A stretch of DNA of 64,000 bases from an uncultured Clostridia bacterium (lineage in GTDB: Bacteria > Bacillota > Clostridia > Christensenellales > Borkfalkiaceae): the NCBI GenBank assembly GCA_947624225.1, contig CANQJF010000005.1:1-64000 (forward strand), written 5' to 3'. The stretch's first letter is position 1. Each line of letters starts with the position of its first letter. The notes beneath the pieces were generated by a model that saw nothing but the letters and a program-made list of their open reading frames with translations, ran no database searches and was not told where the DNA came from. A program made the position numbers and the translations under genes. Shown in pieces: positions 25,264-34,200 of the stretch.

Positions 25264-28200
25264 TCATGCCAGGGAGACTCTATCCGAGACGGACTTCACA
25301 AAGATCCCTTTCTCCTCGCCGTAAGCAATGCAGTCGTTCAAGAATGCGTTGAACCGCTCGGTGGGATGGAACTCCCGGAACATGCCCGTCACAACGGCGG
25401 CGAGTTCGTCCATGTAGAGCGCCACGCGCTCCTCCAAGGCACCCTTGATGAGCGACACGATCTCATAGACCGTGTAATCCTCCTCCGTCCGCCGCACGGC
25501 GTCCTCCCCCTCCACGCGGAACTTCCCGAGCTGGATGGCCTTGGGCGTCTTGTAGAAATAGTCCACTCCCATGACGCGGTCGCGCTGGAACATGCACGCA
25601 TCGATGAGCCCGTCGAGGCGGGCGTCCACGCGCGAGCCCGTCTTTACGATGCCGAACGTCGTGAGACACCGTTTGCGGAGGAAAGCGCGCGAGATGGGCT
25701 CCTCCGCCGCCACGATCTCTTTGAGGCGGGCCATGATCGCCACGTCATTGTCGCCGCTCGTCACAAAGACGGCCGTCTCCATGCCCGTCGCCTTGACGGC
25801 ACGGTAGGGCTTCTTGAAGCGGGCGAGCCGCGCATCCGAATTCTTCTTGTCTTTCCCCGTCAGGCGGTCCAAGACGTCCTTGATGCGTTTGAGCTCCCGC
25901 TTGGGGTTGTTGTAATAGTTGACGCAGTTGACGCGCATGACATTCCAATTGCCGCGCTTCAAAGTCTGCACCTGCAAGACGTTCCGGTCTTTCACGGAGA
26001 ACGTGTTGTCGCCGTCACAGATGATGCCGAGGATGAAGCGGTGGCGGTTGGAGGGATCCACGACGGCCACGTCGAGCTTGAAATCGGAGGCGCCCACGTC
26101 ATAGCGGCAATCATAGCCATATCCGGACAGCTCCTCGGCAATGTGCTTGCCGATGCCCGCGCCGGGGCGCACGGTGCTCGATTTGACGGCCAGCGTCGTG
26201 CGGCCTTTTTCAGCAAATTCAAGGAATGCTTTGAGCCCCGCCACGCCCTTGGAGGACGTCTTGGCGAGGTCGATCATGGGTGCGGTCATGGTGGAAAAGA
26301 CGAGCATCTCCTCCCTTGCGCGCGAGACGGCGACGTTGAGACGGCGCCAACCGCCTGCCTGGTTGAGCGGGCCGAAGTTGAGGGAGACCTTGCCCAGCCG
26401 GTCGGGACCATAGCACACCGAGAAGAGGATGACGTCGCGCTCATCGCCCTGCACGTTTTCGAGGTTCTTGACGAAGAGCGGTTCCTCGCGGTCATAGGCC
26501 GCCGCGTCGAGGTGGCGCGCCACGATCTCCTTTGTCAGCATGCGTTCGATGTCGTCGCGCTGGACGCTCGAAAAGGTGACGATCCCCATGCTCGAACGGG
26601 ACAAAACGGGGTCCGACAGCCGCCGCACGACCTCTTTGACGAGCGCTTCCGCCTCGTTCTTGTTGCGCTTGGTGAAGCCCCTGTCGTAAACGCCGTCCAC
26701 GAGCACCAATTTCACCTTGCTTTCGAGCGCGTCGGGAGAGGGGAACGTGCACAGGCGGTTGTCGTAATACATGCTGTTGGAGAAAGCAATGAGGCTCTCG
26801 TGCTTGCTCCTGTAATGCCATTTGAGGTGCCGCTCGGGCATGCCGAGCGCGAGGCAATCGTCGAGAATGCTTTCAAGATCCTCGTTTTCGAGGTTCTCCT
26901 CATCCACATAGGCGGAATGGAAGAATGCCGTGGGCGGCAACTGCTTGGGATCTCCCACGACGATGGCCGACTTGGCGCGCGCAATGCACCCGATGGCCTC
27001 GGCCGTGGACATCTGGGAGGCCTCGTCGAAGATGACGAGATCATAGCTGTTGGCCTCCGGCTTCAAATATTGCGCCACCGTGATGGGGCTCATGAGCAGG
27101 CAGGGGCAGACCACGGCAGACAGGGCCGGAATCTCCGCGAGCAGCCCGCGGATGCCCGCGCCGCGGAGGTTGGATTTGGAGAGCCTCGTGAACGCCGAAA
27201 GTTCGAGCGAGAGGCTCCCCTCGTCGTCCGCCTTGGGCAGGCGGGAGATGAGCTTTGCGCGGATATACGCGCGGGTGAGTTTGCCGTATTCCTCCCATGC
27301 GAGGCGGAATTTCTCCACCGTCTCTTCGAGGGTGCCCACCGTCATGCGCGAGAGCGCCGGGTCGGCGGGGATGTTGATTTCGAGGAAGTTCTTGTAGACG
27401 TTCTTCTCAAAGCCCGCGAGCACGTTCTCCACTTTGAGGCGGCCGCTTTCGAGGGAATCGGTGATGAATGTGAGGCCGTACCCCGCGAGCTTTTGCGCCG
27501 TGGCGCGGTACATGCACCAATTGGGGAGCATGTCCACGTTGTCGATGAGCGCGGAGGCCTTTGAGGAGAAGTAATCGGGCGTGTCGTCCTCCCGCAACTT
27601 GCTCCTGTCCGCATGGATCACTTCGAGGAAGCTCTCCTCGGCGGCGAAATAGCTCTCCTCGGCCTTTAAATACCCGTCGAGCACGGGCTTGGTATAGCCG
27701 TTTGCCGCGCGGATGCACATTCCGTTGAAAGCATCGGCATTGTAATCGAGGAAAGCCTCGGCCGCGAGCGCATGCAAATTGTCGAGGTCGGCGAGGAACT
27801 CCGCCCGCTTCTTGAAGATGATGTGTCCCCCGCGGTCGGTGAAGTTCTTGGAGAGGGCGGTGTTGGCGGTCACGCGGCGGGCGGCCGCCGCGATGTCGAT
27901 GACCGTCTGCAAATACTTGGGCACGTCCTCCTCCGAGATCTCGTGCAGCGCAACGTGCATCAACTTTTTGATGAGCGCTTTGGCGGGGCGGTACAGCCTC
28001 CAATCCCCCTCCAATTCGAGATAGCGCCCGATCACTTCACAGTCATCGAGGTCGACGAGCGTCTTGAAGTGCTTGTAATAATAGGTCAGCCCCGCGTCGA
28101 GGCGCTTGTTGGCATTGTAGAAGCTGTAAAATTCGTCCTCCTTGACGCCCGCAAAATACTTCTCATATTTGCCCGTCGCGAGCCCCCGCGCGATGTCCGC

Positions 28201-30870
28201 AATGACGGTGAGCTTCCTGCGGGTGAGCGTGGAGACGCGCTGGCGGTAGAATTCGAGGAAGAGCCCCAGGAAAGATTTGAGGTGGCGGATCTCGGCGATC
28301 ATGACCTCGGAGGCACAGTAGACGCGGTCGCGGATCTCCTGCGAATATTCGGTGAGATTGACGTTTTCAAAGGGAGAATTGAACACGCCGCCGCACTCCT
28401 TGGCGGCCGAGGCGGCCTGCAAGATCATCGTCTTGCATTCGGACAGTTTTTTCTCGGTGAGCGTGTCGTAAAAGGAGCTCTCGATGTCGAGGATGTCGGG
28501 AGCGTTCTTGTTTTTGAGATATTCGAGGATGGCCTGGTAGACGGAGATCCCCAGCCGCCGCTTCATGTGCAGGGCGCGCATGGGCTCTTTGAGCTCCTCT
28601 CTGAGGGCGATCAGCTCCCCCGTGCGTTCGCCGAACGTGACGTCCTCCGCCGTGCCCGCAAGCGCGAGCGTATCCTCCAAGCGTTTGAGAACACCCGCCT
28701 TGTCCGTCTTGCCCGAATGCAGTTCGAGGCAGAAATCTCCGATGCCGATGCCGTCGAGACGCTTTTTCACGACGTCGAGCGCGGCTTTCTTCTCCGCAAC
28801 GAAGAGCACCCGTTTCCCCTGCACGAGGGCATTGGCGATGATGTTGGTAATGGTTTGGCTCTTGCCCGTTCCCGGGGGACCATGGAGCACAAACGAGGCA
28901 CCCATGTCCGAAAGGGAGATTGCGGAAAACTGTGAACTGTCTGCGGGGAGAGGCAAGAGCACCTCCTCGGGATCGGCCGTATCTTCCTCGGGCGGCTGAG
29001 CAATTTCCTGCTTTTGCGCCCTGCCCTCAAAGAGTGCGGCGACGGTCGCGTTCTTCTTGAATTCGTCGATTTTGGTGCGAACGTCGTTCCAGAGGAGGAA
29101 GGTCTGGAAAGAGAACGCAGAGAGATACACATCCGTCGTGACATCCCATCCTTTCATGTTTGCCGTCTCCGCGCGCACCATGGCGATGATCTCGGAGATC
29201 TTCAAGCCCGAGACGTCCCCGCCCAGCCCGCGGATATCGATGTTGAACTCCTGTTTGAGGAATTCGAGCAGCGTGGCGTTGACAAAATATCCCTCCTCGG
29301 AGGAGGTGACGGAGAAATCTTCCCCGCCCTTTGCGCGGGCCAGGCCGACGGGCGCGAGCACGATGGGTGCGTGCTTGGGCAGGCCGTCCTCCTTGCAGAC
29401 ATAGCGCAAGAAGCCGAGGGCGAGATAGAGGATGCGGGCGCCCGATTCCTCCACCGCTTCCCGATTCTTGCGGAGCAGTTTTACGGCCGTCTCCTGTGCC
29501 GACCGCGTATCCGTGAGGGCGCGGAGGATCCCCTTTTGACGTTCGAGGGCGGCGAGCTCCTGTTTTTGCGTCGTCGTCCCCGCTCCAAAGGGAGCATATT
29601 CGCGCCCCTCGGCTTTGAGTTTCATCGTCTCCTGTTCGGAGAGGCTCCGATACAGCTCATCGCAATCCGCCTCGGCGAGATGCAGCGCATTCTTGCCCGT
29701 GAAAGAGAGGAGCGTATTCTTTGTGGTGAGGTCCAAAAGCCGCCTCTCCCACTGCTTGTTTTTGGGCTGTTTGCCGTCGAGTTTGAGGTCCTTAAAGACG
29801 GGCAGGGGCGCGGGCGCCGATTCGGGCGACATCTCCTCCTCGCGGTAGATCTCATAGCCTTTGAGGCCGCGGCCGCGCATCGGGCAGACGGCGATCCCCC
29901 CCATGCGGCAGCGTTTGATATCCAAAAAGCACTCGAAATAGCCCTCGCCGAGCTTCTCCTTGAAGTGCTTTTCGGAGGGCGTGTAAGCGACGTTCCGTTC
30001 GAGGAACAGATCCTCCACGTCGAAAAAGCTGAGGTTGTTGATGCCCTCGGAGATGTATTTGCCCACGATATCCGCATCGTCGGTCACGGCGTCGAGGAAG
30101 CAACTGTCATAGAGCCAGACGCCCACGGCGAGGTCATTCCTGCCGATTGCAATGACGGGATGCAGATGCACCGCTTCGAGACATGCGGCGGCAAACACGG
30201 CGAGTTCGAAAGGCGTGGCGCGGCGGTCCTTTAAAATGGAGGCCTCCCGCACCGCAAGGACGGGGAGATAGAGGTCGGGCACGCCGTCGTGCTCGATCCC
30301 CACGGCGCGGATGGAGGCAAACACCGCGGCAATGATCTGCCGGACGGCATTCTTGTCGGCTCCCGTGTAGCCGTAAAACTCCGCATCCTCGCGCCACTTT
30401 TTGAGGCGTTTGCCCGCCTCTTGCAGGATGACGGAACAGTCCGCAATGCGCGGCCGCACAAAGGCGGCAACGCGCTCCGCATTGCCCGTGAGCCCCTCCC
30501 AATAGTCAAAGGGGAGCACTGTGATCTCGGCCTGTGCCGAGGCGATCTCTTTCCCCTCGCTCAGGGCGGTGACGCGCACCGCGACTTTCTTCACTTCATT
30601 GCACTCCGCGAGGTAGAGCGGAGAGAAGATATTCTTGGGTTCGAGCACCACGGCGCTCTCGAAAGGCACCTCCACGCTCTCCTCATAGGGCACGATGAGG
30701 CCCTCCCCGCCGTCCACGGCAACGGTGAGCGCAACGGCCTCTTCAAAGCTGCTCTTTACCTGGATGGAGACGGAAGTCTGCAAAAAATAATCGGCATAGC
30801 CGACAAATTGGGGGAATCTCAGATCGAGCGTCAATTTTTCGCTGTTCAGTTTTCTCTTTTTGATCGCCAT
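25264..30870 (-). CDS. DUF4011-type SF1 helicase with Vsr-like nuclease and DUF3320 ends
   Basis: 1,868 residues, cytosolic. DUF4011 begins at about residue 375 (RRLLDLTTKNTLLSF). Helicase motifs: Walker A LHGPPGTGKSQT (~663), Walker B VIFDEASQMS (~1278), motif III GDPKQLPP (~1303), motif V QGDERDVILFS, motif VI VAVSRARE (~1513). A Vsr/restriction-like segment lies at ~1580-1680 (LDVAVVDPSN...GIICDGD), and a DUF3320 tail at ~1770-1860 (DYTVYEIVSLIKGAL). This is the Upf1-like/RecB-associated class. DUF4011-helicase-nuclease proteins are reported among predicted anti-phage systems, but a repair role is also possible. The GIICDG motif has Ile where relatives I recall have Glu, so nuclease activity is uncertain. 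Start at 30870, with AAGGA nearby. Single gene with its own promoter. Confidence 0.88.
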   Translation of the reverse strand: MAIKKRKLNSEKLTLDLRFPQFVGYADYFLQTSVSIQVKSSFEEAVALTVAVDGGEGLIVPYEESVEVPFESAVVLEPKNIFSPLYLAECNEVKKVAVRVTALSEGKEIASAQAEITVLPFDYWEGLTGNAERVAAFVRPRIADCSVILQEAGKRLKKWREDAEFYGYTGADKNAVRQIIAAVFASIRAVGIEHDGVPDLYLPVLAVREASILKDRRATPFELAVFAAACLEAVHLHPVIAIGRNDLAVGVWLYDSCFLDAVTDDADIVGKYISEGINNLSFFDVEDLFLERNVAYTPSEKHFKEKLGEGYFECFLDIKRCRMGGIAVCPMRGRGLKGYEIYREEEMSPESAPAPLPVFKDLKLDGKQPKNKQWERRLLDLTTKNTLLSFTGKNALHLAEADCDELYRSLSEQETMKLKAEGREYAPFGAGTTTQKQELAALERQKGILRALTDTRSAQETAVKLLRKNREAVEESGARILYLALGFLRYVCKEDGLPKHAPIVLAPVGLARAKGGEDFSVTSSEEGYFVNATLLEFLKQEFNIDIRGLGGDVSGLKISEIIAMVRAETANMKGWDVTTDVYLSAFSFQTFLLWNDVRTKIDEFKKNATVAALFEGRAQKQEIAQPPEEDTADPEEVLLPLPADSSQFSAISLSDMGASFVLHGPPGTGKSQTITNIIANALVQGKRVLFVAEKKAALDVVKKRLDGIGIGDFCLELHSGKTDKAGVLKRLEDTLALAGTAEDVTFGERTGELIALREELKEPMRALHMKRRLGISVYQAILEYLKNKNAPDILDIESSFYDTLTEKKLSECKTMILQAASAAKECGGVFNSPFENVNLTEYSQEIRDRVYCASEVMIAEIRHLKSFLGLFLEFYRQRVSTLTRRKLTVIADIARGLATGKYEKYFAGVKEDEFYSFYNANKRLDAGLTYYYKHFKTLVDLDDCEVIGRYLELEGDWRLYRPAKALIKKLMHVALHEISEEDVPKYLQTVIDIAAAARRVTANTALSKNFTDRGGHIIFKKRAEFLADLDNLHALAAEAFLDYNADAFNGMCIRAANGYTKPVLDGYLKAEESYFAAEESFLEVIHADRSKLREDDTPDYFSSKASALIDNVDMLPNWCMYRATAQKLAGYGLTFITDSLESGRLKVENVLAGFEKNVYKNFLEINIPADPALSRMTVGTLEETVEKFRLAWEEYGKLTRAYIRAKLISRLPKADDEGSLSLELSAFTRLSKSNLRGAGIRGLLAEIPALSAVVCPCLLMSPITVAQYLKPEANSYDLVIFDEASQMSTAEAIGCIARAKSAIVVGDPKQLPPTAFFHSAYVDEENLENEDLESILDDCLALGMPERHLKWHYRSKHESLIAFSNSMYYDNRLCTFPSPDALESKVKLVLVDGVYDRGFTKRNKNEAEALVKEVVRRLSDPVLSRSSMGIVTFSSVQRDDIERMLTKEIVARHLDAAAYDREEPLFVKNLENVQGDERDVILFSVCYGPDRLGKVSLNFGPLNQAGGWRRLNVAVSRAREEMLVFSTMTAPMIDLAKTSSKGVAGLKAFLEFAEKGRTTLAVKSSTVRPGAGIGKHIAEELSGYGYDCRYDVGASDFKLDVAVVDPSNRHRFILGIICDGDNTFSVKDRNVLQVQTLKRGNWNVMRVNCVNYYNNPKRELKRIKDVLDRLTGKDKKNSDARLARFKKPYRAVKATGMETAVFVTSGDNDVAIMARLKEIVAAEEPISRAFLRKRCLTTFGIVKTGSRVDARLDGLIDACMFQRDRVMGVDYFYKTPKAIQLGKFRVEGEDAVRRTEEDYTVYEIVSLIKGALEERVALYMDELAAVVTGMFREFHPTERFNAFLNDCIAYGEEKGIFVKSVSDRVSLA

Positions 30871-30927
30871 ATGTTGTCCTTATCCGTCGGAAATATGTAT
30901 CGAAAATGGTTGTACAGATACAGGAGG

Positions 30928-30956
30928 ATTATACCATTTTTTAAAAAGAAAAGCAA
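30928..30956 (-). promoter_or_regulatory. Helicase gene promoter
   Basis: Minus strand: TTGCTT (30956-30951), 17 bases, TATAAT (30933-30928), ~58 bases before the ATG. Confidence 0.65.
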
Positions 30957-31084
30957 GGTTACGAGCGTATGTTTGGGAATTTTTTTAAAATTCATCTCCG
31001 CCCCTCTTCTCGCCGTCTCGCCCCTCTTCTTACATCTCTTCTCGCCGCCCGTTCACAAATGCTACCCCTTAGAGAGAAACAAAA

Positions 31085-31109
31085 GCGGCGGGGAAATGTT
31101 CCTCGCTGC
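31085..31109 (-). terminator. Terminator of the aldo/keto reductase gene
   Basis: The GCAGCGAGGAA / TTCCCCGCCGC stem (with G-T pairs) is followed on the minus strand by TTTTGTTT. The stem shares its core with the two terminators near 13.9 kb. Confidence 0.7.
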
Positions 31110-31205
31110 TTCGGGATGATGTTTTACCGCACTTCATCTAATGCCAATGGCCCTTGACCGCTCCGCCGCTCCCCCCTTGTATCGCGAACGGTGAGCCCGG
31201 ACCAA

Positions 31206-32351
31206 TCAATCCATGTAGGATTGAAAGCTGTTTTCAAACTGCGTTTTGACGGCTTCTTTGAGGGCGGCGGCCACATCGAACGCACCGCCGATTTTCGCCG
31301 TCTGCGCGGAATAATCTCCCGCTTCAAAGGCGAGGTCATAGGCGGAACGGAAACTCTTATAGTAGTTCAGTTCTGCACTGAAAAAGGGATCGGGCTGGAT
31401 GAACATGCTGTTATATGCCCGGATGATGCCCGAGATCGGCACACCGTAAGCGTTGTCGTCCAGCGCCTCCCAATGGGCACATTGATACTTCCACGTCTTT
31501 TGATACGCGGCTTTGACCTCCTTTAAGGCGCGCTCCTCCGCCTCGCCGAGGGGTTTGAAGTTCTGCATATAGCCCGTGTTCTCCTCAACTTGGGCGAGGT
31601 TGCTCATGCCGGAGAGGACGACGAGCACGCCCTCGCGCGAAGCGGAAAACCGAATGGCAAAGCTCGCGGGAGAGGCGTGAGGGTCGATATTTTTAAGGAT
31701 ATGCTCCGCGCCCGACGGCACCCGGGCAAGCGTGCCGCCCTTGACGGGCTCCATGACGATGACACGCTTTCCGTGTTTGCGGATGACCTCATAGCACTTT
31801 TGAGACTGAATGAACGGCTCCTCCCAATCGTAATAGTTCAAGACGATCTGCACGGCTTCCACTTCGGGATGTTCGGTGAGAATTTGGTCGAGGTGCGCCG
31901 CATCGTCGTGGTAAGAGAAAGCGATGTGGCGGATCTTTCCCTCTTCTTTCCACTTCTTCATATAGTCGAACAGGTGCGCCGCCTTGACCTCTGCGGAATA
32001 GAGATAGCGGTTGAGGTTGTGGAGCAGATAGTAGTCAAAGTATTCCACCCCGCACTTTTCGAGCTGTTCGTTGAAAATTGCCTCCACGCTGCTCTCGGCG
32101 GGCATTTGGAACGTGGGGAATTTTGACACAAGCAAAAAGCTGTCTCTCGGATGACGCTTTACGAGGGCTTCGCGGATGGCCGTCTCGGAGGCGCCGTTGT
32201 GATAAACATAGGATGTATCGAAGTAGGTGAATCCCCGCTCCAAAAAGAGGTCCACCATTTTCTTGAATTGTTCCATGTCGATGTCGGCTCCGTTCGCGCT
32301 CTTTTGAGGCAGCCGCATGAGCCCGAATCCCAATTTTTTGATTTCACCCAT
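31206..32351 (-). CDS. Aldo/keto reductase, degenerate ferredoxin-type C-terminus
   Basis: 381 residues. An N-terminal TIM barrel carries the AKR tetrad: Asp in YFDTSYVYH, Tyr in SYVYH, Lys in LLVSKFP, and His in YYLLHNLN. It should reduce or oxidise a carbonyl substrate with NADPH; the substrate is unknown. In the clostridial subgroup it resembles, the C-terminus carries a CxxCxxC...CP iron-sulfur motif followed by a YN pair. Here the matching region reads YQCAHWEALDDNAYGVPISGI, with only one Cys, so no cluster can be bound. Start 32351, with GGAG upstream. It lies 18 bases after the TetR gene, and that repressor probably controls it. Confidence 0.88.
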   Translation of the reverse strand: MGEIKKLGFGLMRLPQKSANGADIDMEQFKKMVDLFLERGFTYFDTSYVYHNGASETAIREALVKRHPRDSFLLVSKFPTFQMPAESSVEAIFNEQLEKCGVEYFDYYLLHNLNRYLYSAEVKAAHLFDYMKKWKEEGKIRHIAFSYHDDAAHLDQILTEHPEVEAVQIVLNYYDWEEPFIQSQKCYEVIRKHGKRVIVMEPVKGGTLARVPSGAEHILKNIDPHASPASFAIRFSASREGVLVVLSGMSNLAQVEENTGYMQNFKPLGEAEERALKEVKAAYQKTWKYQCAHWEALDDNAYGVPISGIIRAYNSMFIQPDPFFSAELNYYKSFRSAYDLAFEAGDYSAQTAKIGGAFDVAAALKEAVKTQFENSFQSYMD

Positions 32352-32369
32352 CGTCGTTTTCTCCTTTTT

Positions 32370-32993
32370 TTATTCGGCATTGCCGTTTAAGTACGGCCTC
32401 AGCATTGCGGGCAGAAACATCGTGCAAAACGTCTTGGTGCGCGCCTCGAAGCTGTACGCGCCGCCCGCCATATCCCAGCAGAGCATTTCGCCGTACATGA
32501 TGTCCGTCAAGGCATCGGCGAGCGCGTCTATGGGGGTGTCCTCTCTGAGTTCGCCCCGTTCCACGCCCGTTTTTAGCATTCCCCGCATGGATTCGGCGTC
32601 CATGCGGAGTTTTTCTTTGTCGTAAGGGTTCTCCACGAGATCGGGGTCCACCGTGTTGCGCACCCACTCCTGGCACAGTTTGAGCCCGTCCCTCTCGATA
32701 TGTCCCGAAAAGTTTTGCATGTAAAAGGCCAGCCGCTCCATAAATGGCCCGTCGTGCCTCAGCGCCTCCTCGTAAATTTCACGAAACATGTCGTGGCTCA
32801 ACGCAAACACCACGTCCTCTTTGCGCTTGAAATAGGTGTAAAATGTTCCGTTGGAAACCCCGCACGCCTTGGTGATCTCTTCGATGGAAGTGTTCACCAG
32901 CCCCTTTTCGCGGATGATGCCCTTTGCCGCCTCCAAAAGTTTCCGCTTCGTCTCCAAAGCGGCAAGCTTTCTGTTCGTCATCTTTTCAGACAT
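32370..32993 (-). CDS. TetR/AcrR-family regulator
   Basis: 207 residues. The N-terminal helix-turn-helix is textbook: TKRKLLEAAKGIIREKG...TSIEEITKACGVSNGTFYTYFKRKEDV (residues ~15-60). The C-terminal ligand domain has several Cys and aromatic residues but no recognisable ligand signature. Start ATG at 32993, with GGAGG seven bases upstream. It is the upstream partner of the aldo/keto reductase gene on the same strand. A GC-rich spacer to the ECF gene contains direct copies of GCGCCCTTAG, possible operator material. It probably represses itself and the reductase. Confidence 0.9.
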   Translation of the reverse strand: MSEKMTNRKLAALETKRKLLEAAKGIIREKGLVNTSIEEITKACGVSNGTFYTYFKRKEDVVFALSHDMFREIYEEALRHDGPFMERLAFYMQNFSGHIERDGLKLCQEWVRNTVDPDLVENPYDKEKLRMDAESMRGMLKTGVERGELREDTPIDALADALTDIMYGEMLCWDMAGGAYSFEARTKTFCTMFLPAMLRPYLNGNAE

Positions 32994-33002
32994 AAATCCT
33001 CC

Positions 33003-33066
33003 GTTTCCCGCGCCGCCCTCAGGGCAAACGCGCCCTTAGGGCATAGCGCGCCCTTAGACATGAGCG
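33003..33066. repeat. Short GC-rich direct repeats upstream of tetR
   Basis: GCGCCCTTAG occurs twice (about 33026 and 33046), with a similar GCCGCCCTCAG before them, in a spacer of ~95 bases. It may be a TetR-type operator region or a decayed terminator for the ECF gene. Confidence 0.35.
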
Positions 33067-33087
33067 CCGTTGGGTATAAAACGTCCT

Positions 33088-33666
33088 TTATTCCTTGTCT
33101 TTCAACAGGAGCAGGCAAAGCCCCATCACGGCAAAGGGTACGAGGACGGCCTGCAATACCATGCCCAAAAGTCCCGTTTGGATCTGCGACCAAACCACCT
33201 CTGCCGAGAGCGGAGAAATGCTCTGGAAAATGGCGGCAATGGCGAGGAAAGTGAGCCTGCCCGCGACCTGTGCAAGGAGCACCGCGGGGAACGCCATCCA
33301 GCCGTTTTTGCAGATGCTGCGCGAAAAGAGCCCGGAAACAGCGGCAAACACCGCGAGTTCAACGATCATATAGGGCAACCGGGCCGCGGCGGGCATGGGA
33401 TCGCCGGCAAGCGACGTGATCGCAAAGCTGACCACGGGGGAGAGGATCCCCACGCCCAAGCCCCATTTCCAGCCGAGCAGACACCCGCCGAGCAAAATGG
33501 GCAGATACATGGGCAGCCACTGCATCCCGCCGGGCGCGCCGAGGGCGAGGTGTACGAGTTGCGGAAGGATCACCGCAAGCGCGATAATTCCAACCGAAAC
33601 GAGCGCTTTTACCGTGATCTTCACGCGGAGAGCCGCGCTGTGACGCGTAAGAACTTGTTCAATCAT
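33088..33666 (-). CDS. Predicted ECF transporter S component
   Basis: 192 residues, about six membrane segments. It has the S-component features PMYLPILLGGCLLGWKWGLGVGIL and a PMPAAARLPYMIVELAVFA helix. These small membrane proteins bind a vitamin or cofactor precursor and use a shared EcfAAT module, which is not encoded here. The substrate is unknown; no riboswitch is visible upstream. TTGGAGGT precedes the ATG at 33666. It starts 47 bases after the remnant of an iron-dependent alcohol dehydrogenase and may be read from that gene's promoter. Confidence 0.72.
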   Translation of the reverse strand: MIEQVLTRHSAALRVKITVKALVSVGIIALAVILPQLVHLALGAPGGMQWLPMYLPILLGGCLLGWKWGLGVGILSPVVSFAITSLAGDPMPAAARLPYMIVELAVFAAVSGLFSRSICKNGWMAFPAVLLAQVAGRLTFLAIAAIFQSISPLSAEVVWSQIQTGLLGMVLQAVLVPFAVMGLCLLLLKDKE

Positions 33667-33713
33667 CGAAAAATTACCTCCAATTTTATTTTAAATTTTA
33701 TTTTGCTATGGGA

Positions 33714-34002
33714 TTATAGGCACATTCTGAAAATCGCTTTCACATCCTTAGGGGTAAGCGTCTTGAATCCTTGCAGAGTCCCGCCGCCACAGGCTTTTTG
33801 CGCCATAACGGAGAAATTGCTGTCGTCAATGCCGAGTTCGGTGAGCGTACTTTGCAAACCGAGCGTATGGAAGAAGTCGGAAAGAGCGTCTATCGCGGCA
33901 TTGGCGCCATCCATATCACTTTTTGAGTTCCGCACCGAGATGTTTTAGTTGGTCTTTTCCGAAATAGACCTTTGTGGTGTTTTGAAAAACAAAATCGTTC
34001 AT
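33714..34002 (-). pseudogene. Internally deleted iron-containing alcohol dehydrogenase
   Basis: Both ends of a type III (iron) alcohol dehydrogenase remain. The start codon at 34002 follows AAAAAGGAGA and reads MNDFVFQNTTKVYFGKDQ... for 28 codons to a TGA. Then, in another frame, the family's C-terminal helices follow (SDMDGANAAIDALSDFFHTL...FKTLTPKDVKAIFRMCL), ending at 33714. About 290 central residues, including the NAD-binding fold and the iron-binding His residues, are missing. The junction lies near 33925. The ribosome site is intact, so a 28-residue peptide could still be made. A clean out-of-frame deletion, so recent decay is likely. Confidence 0.82.
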
Positions 34003-34053
34003 TGTACAGTCTCCTTTTTGACCCTTCTGTTTTATTTTACCACATTCAATGAA

Positions 34054-34072
34054 TGAAAGTCAATGATTTTCA
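34054..34072. promoter_or_regulatory. Possible Fur/PerR-like box
   Basis: TGAAAGTCAATGATTTTCA is an imperfect 19-base dyad resembling a Fur/PerR box, ~50 bases upstream of the iron-alcohol-dehydrogenase remnant and next to a ferritin gene. Resemblance only. Confidence 0.3.
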
Positions 34073-34118
34073 ATCATCAAGTTAAAAAAATTTTTTATCC
34101 CCTCTTTGGGGCATGGAA

Positions 34119-34147
34119 AAACGGTTTGGACAACCGCCAAACCGTTT
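34119..34147 (-). terminator. Ferritin gene terminator
   Basis: AAACGGTTTGG pairs with CCAAACCGTTT around a 7-base loop. The minus strand continues with Ts. It lies ~54 bases beyond the ferritin stop. Confidence 0.75.
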
Positions 34148-34200
34148 CAATCGTTATTTATGGACGTCCGCCGGGTCGCGGCGGTTTTTCGGCGTCTACA

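Larger units (their letters stand above)
30871..31205. other. Spacer between helicase and aldo/keto reductase
   Basis: It holds the helicase promoter (30928-30956) and the reductase terminator (31085-31109). Nothing else was seen. Confidence 0.7.

Noticed and set aside
33667..34200. Riboswitch upstream of the ECF S component
   Set aside because: The upstream DNA is the dehydrogenase remnant and a short A/T-rich leader; no conserved riboswitch core could be seen.
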